A DNA stretch of 64,000 bases from Gammaproteobacteria bacterium (GTDB lineage Bacteria; Pseudomonadota; Gammaproteobacteria; HK1). Location of the stretch: the NCBI GenBank assembly GCA_021773645.1, contig JAJFJU010000011.1, forward strand, positions 1-64,000. The letters are read 5' to 3'. A program made the translations under genes and the position numbers. The notes beneath the pieces were generated by a model that was not told the origin of the DNA, searched no databases, and worked only from the letters and a program-made list of their open reading frames with translations. Below, in pieces: positions 26,679 to 34,580 of the stretch. Each line of letters opens with the position of its first letter. The first letter of the stretch is position 1.

Positions 26679-28133
26679 TTACATCGGGGCAAAGGGAGTG
26701 TCTATCTCAAGCAATGAATTCTGGCCAGGCATCTTTACCAGAAACGGCAGCTTCCGTGTTCTTAATCCATCGTATTGCTCGGTGAATCTCCATTCGTGGT
26801 CAGCAGTAAGAACAATAGCAGTTGAATCCCATAACCCGGCCTGCTCGAGCGCTCTGCGTAGTTCGCCAAACAGCCGGTCGGCCAGGACTAGATTACCGAA
26901 ACAACCTGTTTTTGACGTATTAAATAACGTCAGATCCTGAGTTCGCTCGTCATAAATATCGGGGCCGTGGGGAACTGATGCATGTATATAGACCAAATCA
27001 TAGGTCGGGTTCGCGACCACGTGCGGTGCGCGCTCCATGAAATGCTTATAGGTCTGTACGCCATTGATGCGCCGGAATACCGGGGTAATCCCCGTCAAAT
27101 GTGAAACCATCTCGTGCACTACCGAGGTCGTGGCTTGAATAGCGTAGGTATTGATGCCATACCACGAACAATAAGAATAATCGGGATAAAACACTCGGCA
27201 GTACGGATAATAAATGCCCATGATGGCGGTGGTCGCACCGAGCCGCTTTTCCTCGCTAATAACCGTAGACTTATCCGTCCAGGAAAATAGGTTTTTCTCC
27301 TTATCAGCGTCGAGATAGAAGCCAAGAGTTTCCTTTCTCCTCGTCCCACTTTCCTTGACGTACTGACCGAACAGGTACGATGGGATGGCTTCGCCGGTGC
27401 TTTTTGAGCGGCTTTCAGCATTATTTGAGAATATCGATTCATTCCGGAATCGCTGTAGCTCAGGGAGCTCGATCCCGGGTGGGCGATCCAGAAATGCGAG
27501 CCGCAGAGCTAGCTCATCAAAGATTAGCCATATAACTCTTTGAGTAGGAGCAGTAGTGCCCGGAACAGCTTTTCTCTGTACCTCATCAGGAATGTTTGCC
27601 TCAGCATTCGATAACGTGACCATCTGCCAGGTCGCATTACCAACGGTTATCAGCCCGAATGGGGCAAGCACCAACAGGGCCGTAGCCACAAGCTTCGTTA
27701 CCAGAGTCAGTCGGAAAGACAATAGATAGATCGCTCCCAAGGCTATTCCAGTCCCAATCAATACAGCGATCCAGGCATTGTCCTGCAGCGAATAGATGGT
27801 GCTGGAGTCGATATGAAGCGCCATGCGAGCGAAGTTCAATGGAAATACGAGCAAACCAAGAAATACCATGCGGGAAATTTGTTCCAGCCAATGGACACCC
27901 AACTTTCGAATCATCCATAGACAACCCCATAGAATGAAAGTCCAGCCGAGCAAGTTCAACAACACAGCGTAGTAGCTCTGCAGGGTATAGCTCGGCATCC
28001 AGTACAGATCGCTGCTGTTGGCAAAAACGAGTTCCCGCCATACTGTAAGAAAGCTAAGGTTAACCAGGGAGAAGCAAACAACGAGGTCGTACGCTGCCCG
28101 ATTTTTATATTGCGTGCCCAATGCCGTAATCAA
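26679..28133 (-). CDS. Second sulfatase-fold membrane enzyme
   Basis: This 484-residue protein has N-terminal membrane segments (about 1-165) and a sulfatase-like domain with WLIFDELA (Asp206), candidate nucleophile Thr246 in SKSTGEAIPSYL, and LTADHEWR near residue 448. The last third is shorter than in many LtaS relatives, and the frame ends in FAPM without obvious loss. It differs strongly from the enzyme at 24832. The small AYLDPGTGS protein gene ends 6 bp upstream of its start codon, so the two may form a pair. Confidence 0.72.
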   Translation of the reverse strand: MITALGTQYKNRAAYDLVVCFSLVNLSFLTVWRELVFANSSDLYWMPSYTLQSYYAVLLNLLGWTFILWGCLWMIRKLGVHWLEQISRMVFLGLLVFPLNFARMALHIDSSTIYSLQDNAWIAVLIGTGIALGAIYLLSFRLTLVTKLVATALLVLAPFGLITVGNATWQMVTLSNAEANIPDEVQRKAVPGTTAPTQRVIWLIFDELALRLAFLDRPPGIELPELQRFRNESIFSNNAESRSKSTGEAIPSYLFGQYVKESGTRRKETLGFYLDADKEKNLFSWTDKSTVISEEKRLGATTAIMGIYYPYCRVFYPDYSYCSWYGINTYAIQATTSVVHEMVSHLTGITPVFRRINGVQTYKHFMERAPHVVANPTYDLVYIHASVPHGPDIYDERTQDLTLFNTSKTGCFGNLVLADRLFGELRRALEQAGLWDSTAIVLTADHEWRFTEQYDGLRTRKLPFLVKMPGQNSLLEIDTPFAPM

Positions 28134-28139
28134 CAGCTC

Positions 28140-28415
28140 TTAGGAATTACTCTCTTCTTCACTCACGTTATCCACTGGCTCACCCTTTTCCGGCTTCTTC
28201 GAGGACTTAGACTTAAAGAAAAAGGCTTTAATTCGATTCCAGTAGAGCTTCAACGTAAAAGCGGCTCCAGCTATCGCTGCGATTGCCCCCTGAAGGATGA
28301 TGCTGCCGGTACCAGGATCGAGGTAGGCGTATACGGAGGTACTATAAATAACAGACGGGGCAGCGATGAAACCAGCTGATACGATGGGTTGGATCTTCAT
28401 TTTCTTATCCTTCAT
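28140..28415 (-). CDS. Small membrane protein with AYLDPGTGS motif
   Basis: This 91-residue protein begins with a signal-like segment (start at residue 1 or at Met6), continues with the highly characteristic AYLDPGTGSIILQGAIAAI, one membrane segment, and a charged tail rich in Lys, Ser and Glu. Short proteins with AYLDPGTGS are seen next to sulfatase-fold and glycan genes in many bacteria, but to my knowledge their function is not established. Its position next to the sulfatase-like gene suggests a partner or chaperone role. Confidence 0.75.
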   Translation of the reverse strand: MKDKKMKIQPIVSAGFIAAPSVIYSTSVYAYLDPGTGSIILQGAIAAIAGAAFTLKLYWNRIKAFFFKSKSSKKPEKGEPVDNVSEEESNS

Positions 28416-28477
28416 GTAACGACGGAGCTCTTTTGGAGTTTTATGTTTCCCAAGATTCTATACATCCTTCCAGAGTT

Positions 28478-29260
28478 TTAGCTATAGGGTTCCTGCTCAT
28501 ACCATCTCTGGAACTCCTCAAGTGCATTCTCGTAGTCCTGCTCAGTGTCGATCTCCTTCCACCCTCTCTCGATGATAATGCAATGCACTGGCACTCCCAG
28601 ATCAATCATGTCCTGAAGCAAGTCGGCTACGTAAGCTTTCTCGAAGGTCTTCGCGCGCTGGAACGGCTTGCCCAAAAAAAGTGCTTGTGCCCGATCATAG
28701 TGCAGCTTGAAGATCTCACAGCCACGCGGAGAGAGTTTCAGCATTCCGATGAACTCGCCGTGCACATCCATCTCATTTGCAATAACCTGGCCGATTTTTA
28801 CGACCTGATTATTCGCATCAAAAATAACATTCTCCGCTTCCGAAGGTGGATGCTCGGACCGCCCCTTATATGTCTCGCGCCAATCAATATCCACGACCAC
28901 AGAGATATCGTGCTGGGACTGCAATACACGTTCCACTACATGATTTGCAAATAGGATGTCCGAGTATGAGATCAGTACATCTCCCTCAAGTGCATCCTTC
29001 GCGCACAACAAGGAACCAAGCACATTGGTGCTCTTATAATCATCGTTATCGTGATAATGAATATCGGGGTAATTAATCATCTCCTTCTTGTAACCACGTA
29101 CGATATGAACATCATCCACACCATTTTGTTTGAAGGTATTGATCTGTCTTTGCAGGATCGTGCGCTCACCTACTTTAAGCATGCATTTGGGAAGTTCCTC
29201 GGTGTATCCCTTGAGCCGGCTCCCGAGCCCCGCCGCCGTTATGATTGCCTTAATCCCCAT
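28478..29260 (-). CDS. CTP-type nucleotidyltransferase (LicC-like)
   Basis: This 260-residue protein starts at the ATG at 29260, preceded by CAGGAG. AAGLGSRLKGYTEELPKCML (residues 9-28) is the nucleotidyltransferase signature of the phosphocholine/sugar-phosphate cytidylyltransferase group. It probably makes a CDP-alcohol such as CDP-choline, CDP-ethanolamine or CDP-glycerol in the cytoplasm. The adjacent glycerophosphotransferase-like gene is a natural user of such a product. A nucleotide-sugar role is an alternative. Confidence 0.78.
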   Translation of the reverse strand: MGIKAIITAAGLGSRLKGYTEELPKCMLKVGERTILQRQINTFKQNGVDDVHIVRGYKKEMINYPDIHYHDNDDYKSTNVLGSLLCAKDALEGDVLISYSDILFANHVVERVLQSQHDISVVVDIDWRETYKGRSEHPPSEAENVIFDANNQVVKIGQVIANEMDVHGEFIGMLKLSPRGCEIFKLHYDRAQALFLGKPFQRAKTFEKAYVADLLQDMIDLGVPVHCIIIERGWKEIDTEQDYENALEEFQRWYEQEPYS

Positions 29261-29332
29261 GGTTTTTCTCCTGAATACTGATTTCAACAACCCCCGATTT
29301 TATTCATCGGGATAATCAATCACGTACAGACC

Positions 29333-30994
29333 TTAGCCCGAACTCGTATCTGCAGCACGCTGGTCCCACTTAACCACCATCGCTTGCTGCATTGATTGTA
29401 GTAAGTTTGTACAAAGCCAATAGAGCATCAGCGCCGCTGGAAAATTGTAGAGTAAAAAGAAAAATACTAACGCCATGATGCCCATTGCCTTGCGCTGCCC
29501 GTTTACCTGCTTGGGGTCCGCGCCAGGGGCCGACTGTCCGCTCACGAGAACTTGGGATGCAGCCATCAATACCGGCAGCAAATTCAGGTAAGGGCCGAAA
29601 TATGGAATCTCGAAACCAAAGGAAAGGAGCCGGTCGGGCAGCGCAAGATCTTCCATCCAGAGGAAGCCAACACCCCGAAGCTCGAAGGATTCACCGATGA
29701 CGAAATATAGACCGATAAAGATTGGAATCTGAATTAGCACCCATAAGCAGCCTGTCAATGGTGCCAACATGCTCATACCATGCTCCTCATAAAGCTGCTT
29801 TGTTGCGAGATGTTTCTTATCAAAGTCGCCCTTGAACTCCTCATTAATTCGTTGAAGTGCCGGTTTGATCCTTGCCTGTTCAAGCTGGGTCCTGGCCTGA
29901 TGGCGCTGCGCGGCTATTCCAACCGGCACCAGAATCAATCGAATAACCACCGCGAGTGAGATGAGGGCAAGCCCCCAATTCTGGAGGAGAAGATACAGGG
30001 CACTCAATAACCACTGAATCCCAAGGCACAGCCACTGCATCCAGAACCAGAGATCAGCAAAAAATAACTGCTTGAGTTCTGAGTCCTCTGCGAACGCCGC
30101 AGCCGTCTTTGGTCCCGCATAGATTCGATAGGCTAGCACTGCGGATTCACCAGGTGCGATAGATATCTGTGAGACCGCAAGTTCGAGTTGCATCATCTGG
30201 GTCGCAGGGTCTGTGTCGGACTGTAGCTCTGATATCGGGCTCAGGATCGCCGACTCAAGGCGCCCTGCACTATCACCAGATTTCAAAGCGAGCAAGAAGT
30301 ACCTGTTTTCGATACCCGCCCACTCAATCCCTGCCGGCGTGAAGCGATCTGATTCCAAACCATCCTCTGGCGGCTCTACGGGCACCACCCCGTCAGCCGA
30401 GAGCAACACACCACGAGTAAGGGAGGGTGCGACCGCCTCCAATGATCCAAGCCGTGGGCCGAGTCGGATAGCAAAGTTGTTTTTGCCATCGCCTAAGGTA
30501 ACGGTACGATCTCCCTCATTACGCAATTCGATTGAATGCCCAACGGCGTATCTGTCTCCGGCAAACCGATAGGTCTTGATGATGCGAAGTCCATCGTCAA
30601 GGCGCGGTGAGGTAAACCGAAGTACCTCCGTTGATCCCTCCGTGGTACGGGCAAGGGCATAGCCTGCTCGATTAACGATTTCGGAAAGGTCGACATCGCC
30701 CTGAGACAGCACGAGGTCTAGAGGCCGACCCGAGTCTGACATTGTGATCGCTGGGTCGATTAGGGTTTCCCGGGCCATACCGCCCGGTCTGGGGATACGC
30801 AATCGCCACTCAACGGGAACTCCACCCTCAAGAGTGAACATCACCATGTGAGGACCGTGTTCGATCGAGGTGAAATTCTCGTCGTCCCCGAGCGCGACCC
30901 GCCACAGCGAAAGCACGATGAGGGCAAAGCACACTAGAATTGTGCGGGCTAGGATCTGCACTATATTAAGGCCGATGAGTGGTCGTGTGGTCAT
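29333..30994 (-). CDS. YidC/Oxa1-family membrane insertase paralogue
   Basis: This 553-residue protein is a full-length Gram-negative-type YidC. It has an N-terminal membrane segment, a periplasmic beta domain (about residues 45-300) and a C-terminal insertase core of about five membrane segments with the conserved groove arginine (Arg352 in LAVVIRLILVPVG). The housekeeping yidC normally sits with rnpA and mnmE, so this is almost certainly an additional copy. It overlaps the glycerophosphotransferase-like gene by 4 bp (ATGA) and is probably translated with it. The periplasmic domain is diverged. It may insert the membrane enzymes of this module. Confidence 0.9.
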   Translation of the reverse strand: MTTRPLIGLNIVQILARTILVCFALIVLSLWRVALGDDENFTSIEHGPHMVMFTLEGGVPVEWRLRIPRPGGMARETLIDPAITMSDSGRPLDLVLSQGDVDLSEIVNRAGYALARTTEGSTEVLRFTSPRLDDGLRIIKTYRFAGDRYAVGHSIELRNEGDRTVTLGDGKNNFAIRLGPRLGSLEAVAPSLTRGVLLSADGVVPVEPPEDGLESDRFTPAGIEWAGIENRYFLLALKSGDSAGRLESAILSPISELQSDTDPATQMMQLELAVSQISIAPGESAVLAYRIYAGPKTAAAFAEDSELKQLFFADLWFWMQWLCLGIQWLLSALYLLLQNWGLALISLAVVIRLILVPVGIAAQRHQARTQLEQARIKPALQRINEEFKGDFDKKHLATKQLYEEHGMSMLAPLTGCLWVLIQIPIFIGLYFVIGESFELRGVGFLWMEDLALPDRLLSFGFEIPYFGPYLNLLPVLMAASQVLVSGQSAPGADPKQVNGQRKAMGIMALVFFFLLYNFPAALMLYWLCTNLLQSMQQAMVVKWDQRAADTSSG

Positions 30995-32148
30995 CGCTCG
31001 TCCCGGATTCGATCAGACAACTCTGCCAGAATCCGGGCACCAACCTCGCCACTTTGGCCCACATTGTAGACCCACGCCTCACGTGCAGCGCGAATGCGCT
31101 CGCGATACTCCTCGGCCCCAGTGCGCAGGAACTCGATCTGGTCGCCTGCATCATCAATATCCTCTACCGCCAGCACTAACCCGATCTCCTTACGCAACTG
31201 GTCTTCGAGCGGCAGGCAGTCAATACACTCGTAATCCGGATTATTCACTTTGCGGGGAACATCGATAAACAGCACTGGGCGCTCGAGACCGAAGGCAAAC
31301 TCCAGGGCAGCCCCGGACCAATCACTCACCATCACGTGAGAGTTATAGAAGGAATCATGGGATCGGATATCCTCTTCATGTCGATAGCCCTCCTGCCCCT
31401 CAAATTTCTGGCGGATTCGATCAATGGCGTCGGGATTGGTTTTTCTCGTATTGGGATGAGGTCGCAGATATACCTCAAATCCCGCGCGTAGCAATGAACC
31501 CACCAGCTGCTCACCATGAAGCTCAAGCATCCCCTTAGGTCCCCACGAGGGAGCCACCAACACCCGGGTACGATCTTCCCCTGGAGACTCTCGGCGTGCA
31601 CCTTCCTCAATGATGCTATCCAAGGGCCCGTATCCGTGCTTGAAGAGCTCCTTGGATTTTAAACCACGCGCCTCTTCCCAGGCTCGTATCTCGGTCTCAT
31701 GATGTGGGCCAGCACAAAGAACACCATCAAAGTGATCGAAAGCGCCAGTCCTATAGACCATGTGGGTACTGACGATAGAGTGCTGCAGATACGCATAGTA
31801 GACCGGATACTTAGAGCGCTTCAGATGGAAGGTCTCCAGATCTGGCATGGTCATAACCAACATGCCCGCTTCCAGATTCTTGAAGAACGCGATCAGTGTA
31901 GATGTCGACTCCATATAAAAGGCAGACAATCCGGGAATTTCTTCGCTAAGCAGGGGATCATCGGCATCGTTCGTCACATAACACAAAGAACGTCCCCGGT
32001 CTTCAAGCAGGCGCTTCATGACCGGCCAGAGATATATGGAGTACCCCGCACCCTCGGAATAGAAAAAAATCGATCTGTCTTCCTGTGAGAGGTTCTTAAA
32101 GCGCGAGTATTCACGCCACGATCGGATGAATTTACTGAATAACATCAC
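30991..32148 (-). CDS. CDP-glycerol glycerophosphotransferase-like protein
   Basis: This 385-residue protein has the TagB/TagF-type GT-B fold: VLVAPSWGPKG near residue 196, VYLRPHPN near 226, and MVSDWSGAALEFAFGLERP near 274. These are the features of glycerophosphotransferases that build wall teichoic acid. In this Gram-negative locus it may add glycerol- or ribitol-phosphate, or a related phosphoalcohol, to the polymer. It is the first gene of the module 24832-32148; the YidC-like gene starts within its last codons. A MITE-like element overlaps its first base pairs. Confidence 0.8.
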   Translation of the reverse strand: MMLFSKFIRSWREYSRFKNLSQEDRSIFFYSEGAGYSIYLWPVMKRLLEDRGRSLCYVTNDADDPLLSEEIPGLSAFYMESTSTLIAFFKNLEAGMLVMTMPDLETFHLKRSKYPVYYAYLQHSIVSTHMVYRTGAFDHFDGVLCAGPHHETEIRAWEEARGLKSKELFKHGYGPLDSIIEEGARRESPGEDRTRVLVAPSWGPKGMLELHGEQLVGSLLRAGFEVYLRPHPNTRKTNPDAIDRIRQKFEGQEGYRHEEDIRSHDSFYNSHVMVSDWSGAALEFAFGLERPVLFIDVPRKVNNPDYECIDCLPLEDQLRKEIGLVLAVEDIDDAGDQIEFLRTGAEEYRERIRAAREAWVYNVGQSGEVGARILAELSDRIRDER

Positions 32149-32363
32149 TGTTGTCCCGTTAATCGAAGACCCGTCATCCCGGGCTTGAACCGGGATCCAG
32201 CAAACGCTTTAAAAACCTGGATTCCGGCTCAGCAAAAAACGCTGTCCGGAATGACGGCGTTAATTTGTTGGCATCATGTCTAGCTAACTAACATTGGAGA
32301 TTGAACTAGCCTTTGCCAGCTAGGCTTCTGACCAATTTCTCCCGAAGTTAACGGGACAGCAGT
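32147..32363 (+). mobile_element. MITE-like element, copy 6
   Basis: Terminal repeats ACTGTTGTCCCGTTAATC (32147-32164) and AGTTAACGGGACAGCAGT (32346-32363) enclose 180 bp with a clear hairpin of the type CCCGTCATCCCGGGCTTGAACC / GGATTCCGGCTCAGC...GCTGTCCGGAATGACGG. It is the best-conserved copy. It marks the upstream boundary of the phosphopolymer-like module. Confidence 0.88.
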
Positions 32364-34207
32364 GGCTTTTCATGAATCGTCTGTTGAAAGTCTTCCAGAA
32401 TCATCATTACCCAAATTAACCCGCCATAGAACCCCGGCGTCTCCTGAAGCCATTTATTTCTTATCTCATCGATAAAATCTGCCCGAATGATATTTCTTGA
32501 TTTCAGGCTCTCCAGAGAATCAAAGGCAAGTTCCCTGAACTTTCCTGGAGCCTGCATCCAGGGACCCACCGGTAGTCCAAAGCCATGTTTCTTCTTGTGG
32601 ATGATTTCTTCAGGCAGAAAATCCCTCAGAGCTTCCTTGTAAAAATACCTCAGCTTGAATCCTTTTAGCTTTAGGTCAATCGGCAATCGGGTTGAGAACT
32701 CGACCAAAGCATCCGACATAAAGGGATAGGCGGCATTGATATCCGCCAAATCACACATGCCGGTCACTTTTGGCAGGTCGTTATCTGCCAGGGTGTATTT
32801 ATAATCCAGGGCTAACATACGATTGAGCATGGTATTCGCCTCAGGAGCATTATAGGTTCGGCGGCGCTCATTCAAAGGTGTAGCTTGATCTATAGATGTC
32901 AGGAAATCGGGTTCAAATATATTATTAGCCCCAAACCAATGGATGAAGTTATAGGATTCCATCCGGTCCGGCATGGGTTCACGAGCCTGCTCCACATAGC
33001 GCCATGCTTTTCTTATGGGCCAGATAGCGTCTCGTGCAGGAAACTTCTCTAGCGTGGGCTCAATTAGGTTTCTCTGAACGCCTTTAGGGATCTTGTCGTA
33101 CCAGGAGAACAGTTTCTGTTTCGCATAGCGTTCATTCCCACCAAATAGCTCATCTCCTCCATCACCACCCATTATTCGATCATTGCCATCTGCACGTGCC
33201 AGCTTTGCGCAGTAATAGGCGGGAATAACCGATGAATTCCCGAATGGCTGCCCATAGACCCCGATAATTTTCGGCACGAGATTTACGATATCATCCGGGG
33301 TTACGAAGTATTCGTGGTGGTCTGTCTGAAAATGCTCGGCTGCAATATGTGCGTAGTGGGTTTCATCATAGCCCTTGGCATCAAAGCCGATGGAGTAGGT
33401 GCGTGCAGGTTCTCCCGTTACCTCGCCTAGATATCCGGCAAGGGTGGATGAGTCGGTACCCCCACTCAAAAAGCAGCTAAGGCGATCTCCATGCTTGAGT
33501 TCCCTTTTTACTGAATCACCTATTAGAGAACGAAACTCATCCTTATAGTCCGCTACGCTCCTGTTTAATTTCTCATCGGAATACTTGAGGTGCCAATAAC
33601 TGGATATGGATGTATTACCATTCTCAAACTTTATGCAGGTTCCCGGATCTAGCCGCATCACTTGCTTATAGATAGTGCGCGGAGCAGGAATGACGTGAAA
33701 ATACAGGTAGTTGTATATGGCCTGTGGATCCACATCTAAAGTAAGAAATGGGTTGTCTACGAAGCTATTGAGGTGACTGGAAAAGACGATGCCGTTCTCA
33801 ACGAATGCGTAGTAAAGAGGACATATGGCAGCCCTGTCGGTGGCGATAAGTGCCTTTCGCTTAACTATATCGAGGATGACCAGGGAGAAGGGGCCCGAGA
33901 TGTGATCCAGCACGCCGTCACCGAGGCGACGATGGCCCCTCAGGATGGCAGGTCCTCCGCCGTGGGCTCTCTCATCCTTGGCGAGCTCTGGGGTATTGAA
34001 GTCTGGCGTGCCAGATAACGCAGCGGCATATTCAGCATCTGCAGTTAGATAGTTTCCCCAAGGTGCCACTACCGCTATGCCCCAGTCTTCGCCCGTGGCT
34101 GTGGTTATCTCTGAGACATCATTCGTATCCAAGGATTGGGCCATCTTGGTTACAACAAGCTCGCTGGAGATTTCCCCCGGAGGTTGGAGTCCGATAAATC
34201 CGCACAT
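32348..34207 (-). CDS. Asparagine synthase-like amidotransferase, degenerate glutaminase
   Basis: This 619-residue protein starts at the ATG at 34207 so that Cys2 becomes the N-terminal nucleophile (MCGFIGL). The synthetase domain is complete, with SGGTDSS near residue 252. The glutaminase domain lacks the usual RGPD and YNGEIYN motifs seen in the related enzyme at 37108. It may therefore use ammonia, or act as a ligase with poor glutamine use. The role is probably amide formation on a uronic acid of the polymer or on the precursor. Its C-terminal end lies next to a MITE-like element. Confidence 0.8.
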   Translation of the reverse strand: MCGFIGLQPPGEISSELVVTKMAQSLDTNDVSEITTATGEDWGIAVVAPWGNYLTADAEYAAALSGTPDFNTPELAKDERAHGGGPAILRGHRRLGDGVLDHISGPFSLVILDIVKRKALIATDRAAICPLYYAFVENGIVFSSHLNSFVDNPFLTLDVDPQAIYNYLYFHVIPAPRTIYKQVMRLDPGTCIKFENGNTSISSYWHLKYSDEKLNRSVADYKDEFRSLIGDSVKRELKHGDRLSCFLSGGTDSSTLAGYLGEVTGEPARTYSIGFDAKGYDETHYAHIAAEHFQTDHHEYFVTPDDIVNLVPKIIGVYGQPFGNSSVIPAYYCAKLARADGNDRIMGGDGGDELFGGNERYAKQKLFSWYDKIPKGVQRNLIEPTLEKFPARDAIWPIRKAWRYVEQAREPMPDRMESYNFIHWFGANNIFEPDFLTSIDQATPLNERRRTYNAPEANTMLNRMLALDYKYTLADNDLPKVTGMCDLADINAAYPFMSDALVEFSTRLPIDLKLKGFKLRYFYKEALRDFLPEEIIHKKKHGFGLPVGPWMQAPGKFRELAFDSLESLKSRNIIRADFIDEIRNKWLQETPGFYGGLIWVMMILEDFQQTIHEKPLLSR

Positions 34208-34580
34208 TCCTGTCATTTGATATGGAGCCTGATTGTGTGATCTGGATTATTCGTTGCGCTCACCCTACGGGCCGCCCTTTGGGCGTTCAACGCGCTGCGT
34301 GGTTTTGTGATGCGGGATGGGGAGGGGAATGGGCGGAGCATACGCGCCTCCCCGTCATCCCGGTCAAGCGGAGCGCCATAGCTGGGATCCAAGGAACGGA
34401 GCCACGGCCAAGCGGGTATCGTTGGTCTGTAGAGATCTATTTTCACTGCCTTTGTTTCCTGGATTCCCGCTTCCGCGGGAATGACGGTGGTTTTGTGATA
34501 CAGGGCAACCCCCCAGGAATGACGGTAGTTTTATAATATGGGGCGGGCTGTACGGAAATGATCAAATAAACGGCGTTTGC
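34208..34580. other. Gene-free stretch made of dispersed repeats
   Basis: Between two - strand genes this region holds the GGATTATTCG...CGGGCCGCCCTTT element (34243-34300), a CCCGTCATCCCGGTC...GGGATCC element (34351-34397) and CCTGGATTCCCGCTTCCGCGG with AATGACGG (34459-34486). No open reading frame with family resemblance was found. Confidence 0.65.
34243..34300. repeat. Dispersed repeat, GGATTATTCG...GCGCTGCG type
   Basis: Same element as at 39251-39310, where it lies in reverse orientation; a diverged copy is at 1903. It contains the palindrome GGGCCGCCCTTTGGGCG. Confidence 0.7.

Noticed and set aside
28433-28954. 173-residue + strand frame opposite the cytidylyltransferase gene
   Set aside because: It is antisense to a gene with clear family motifs and has no resemblance of its own.
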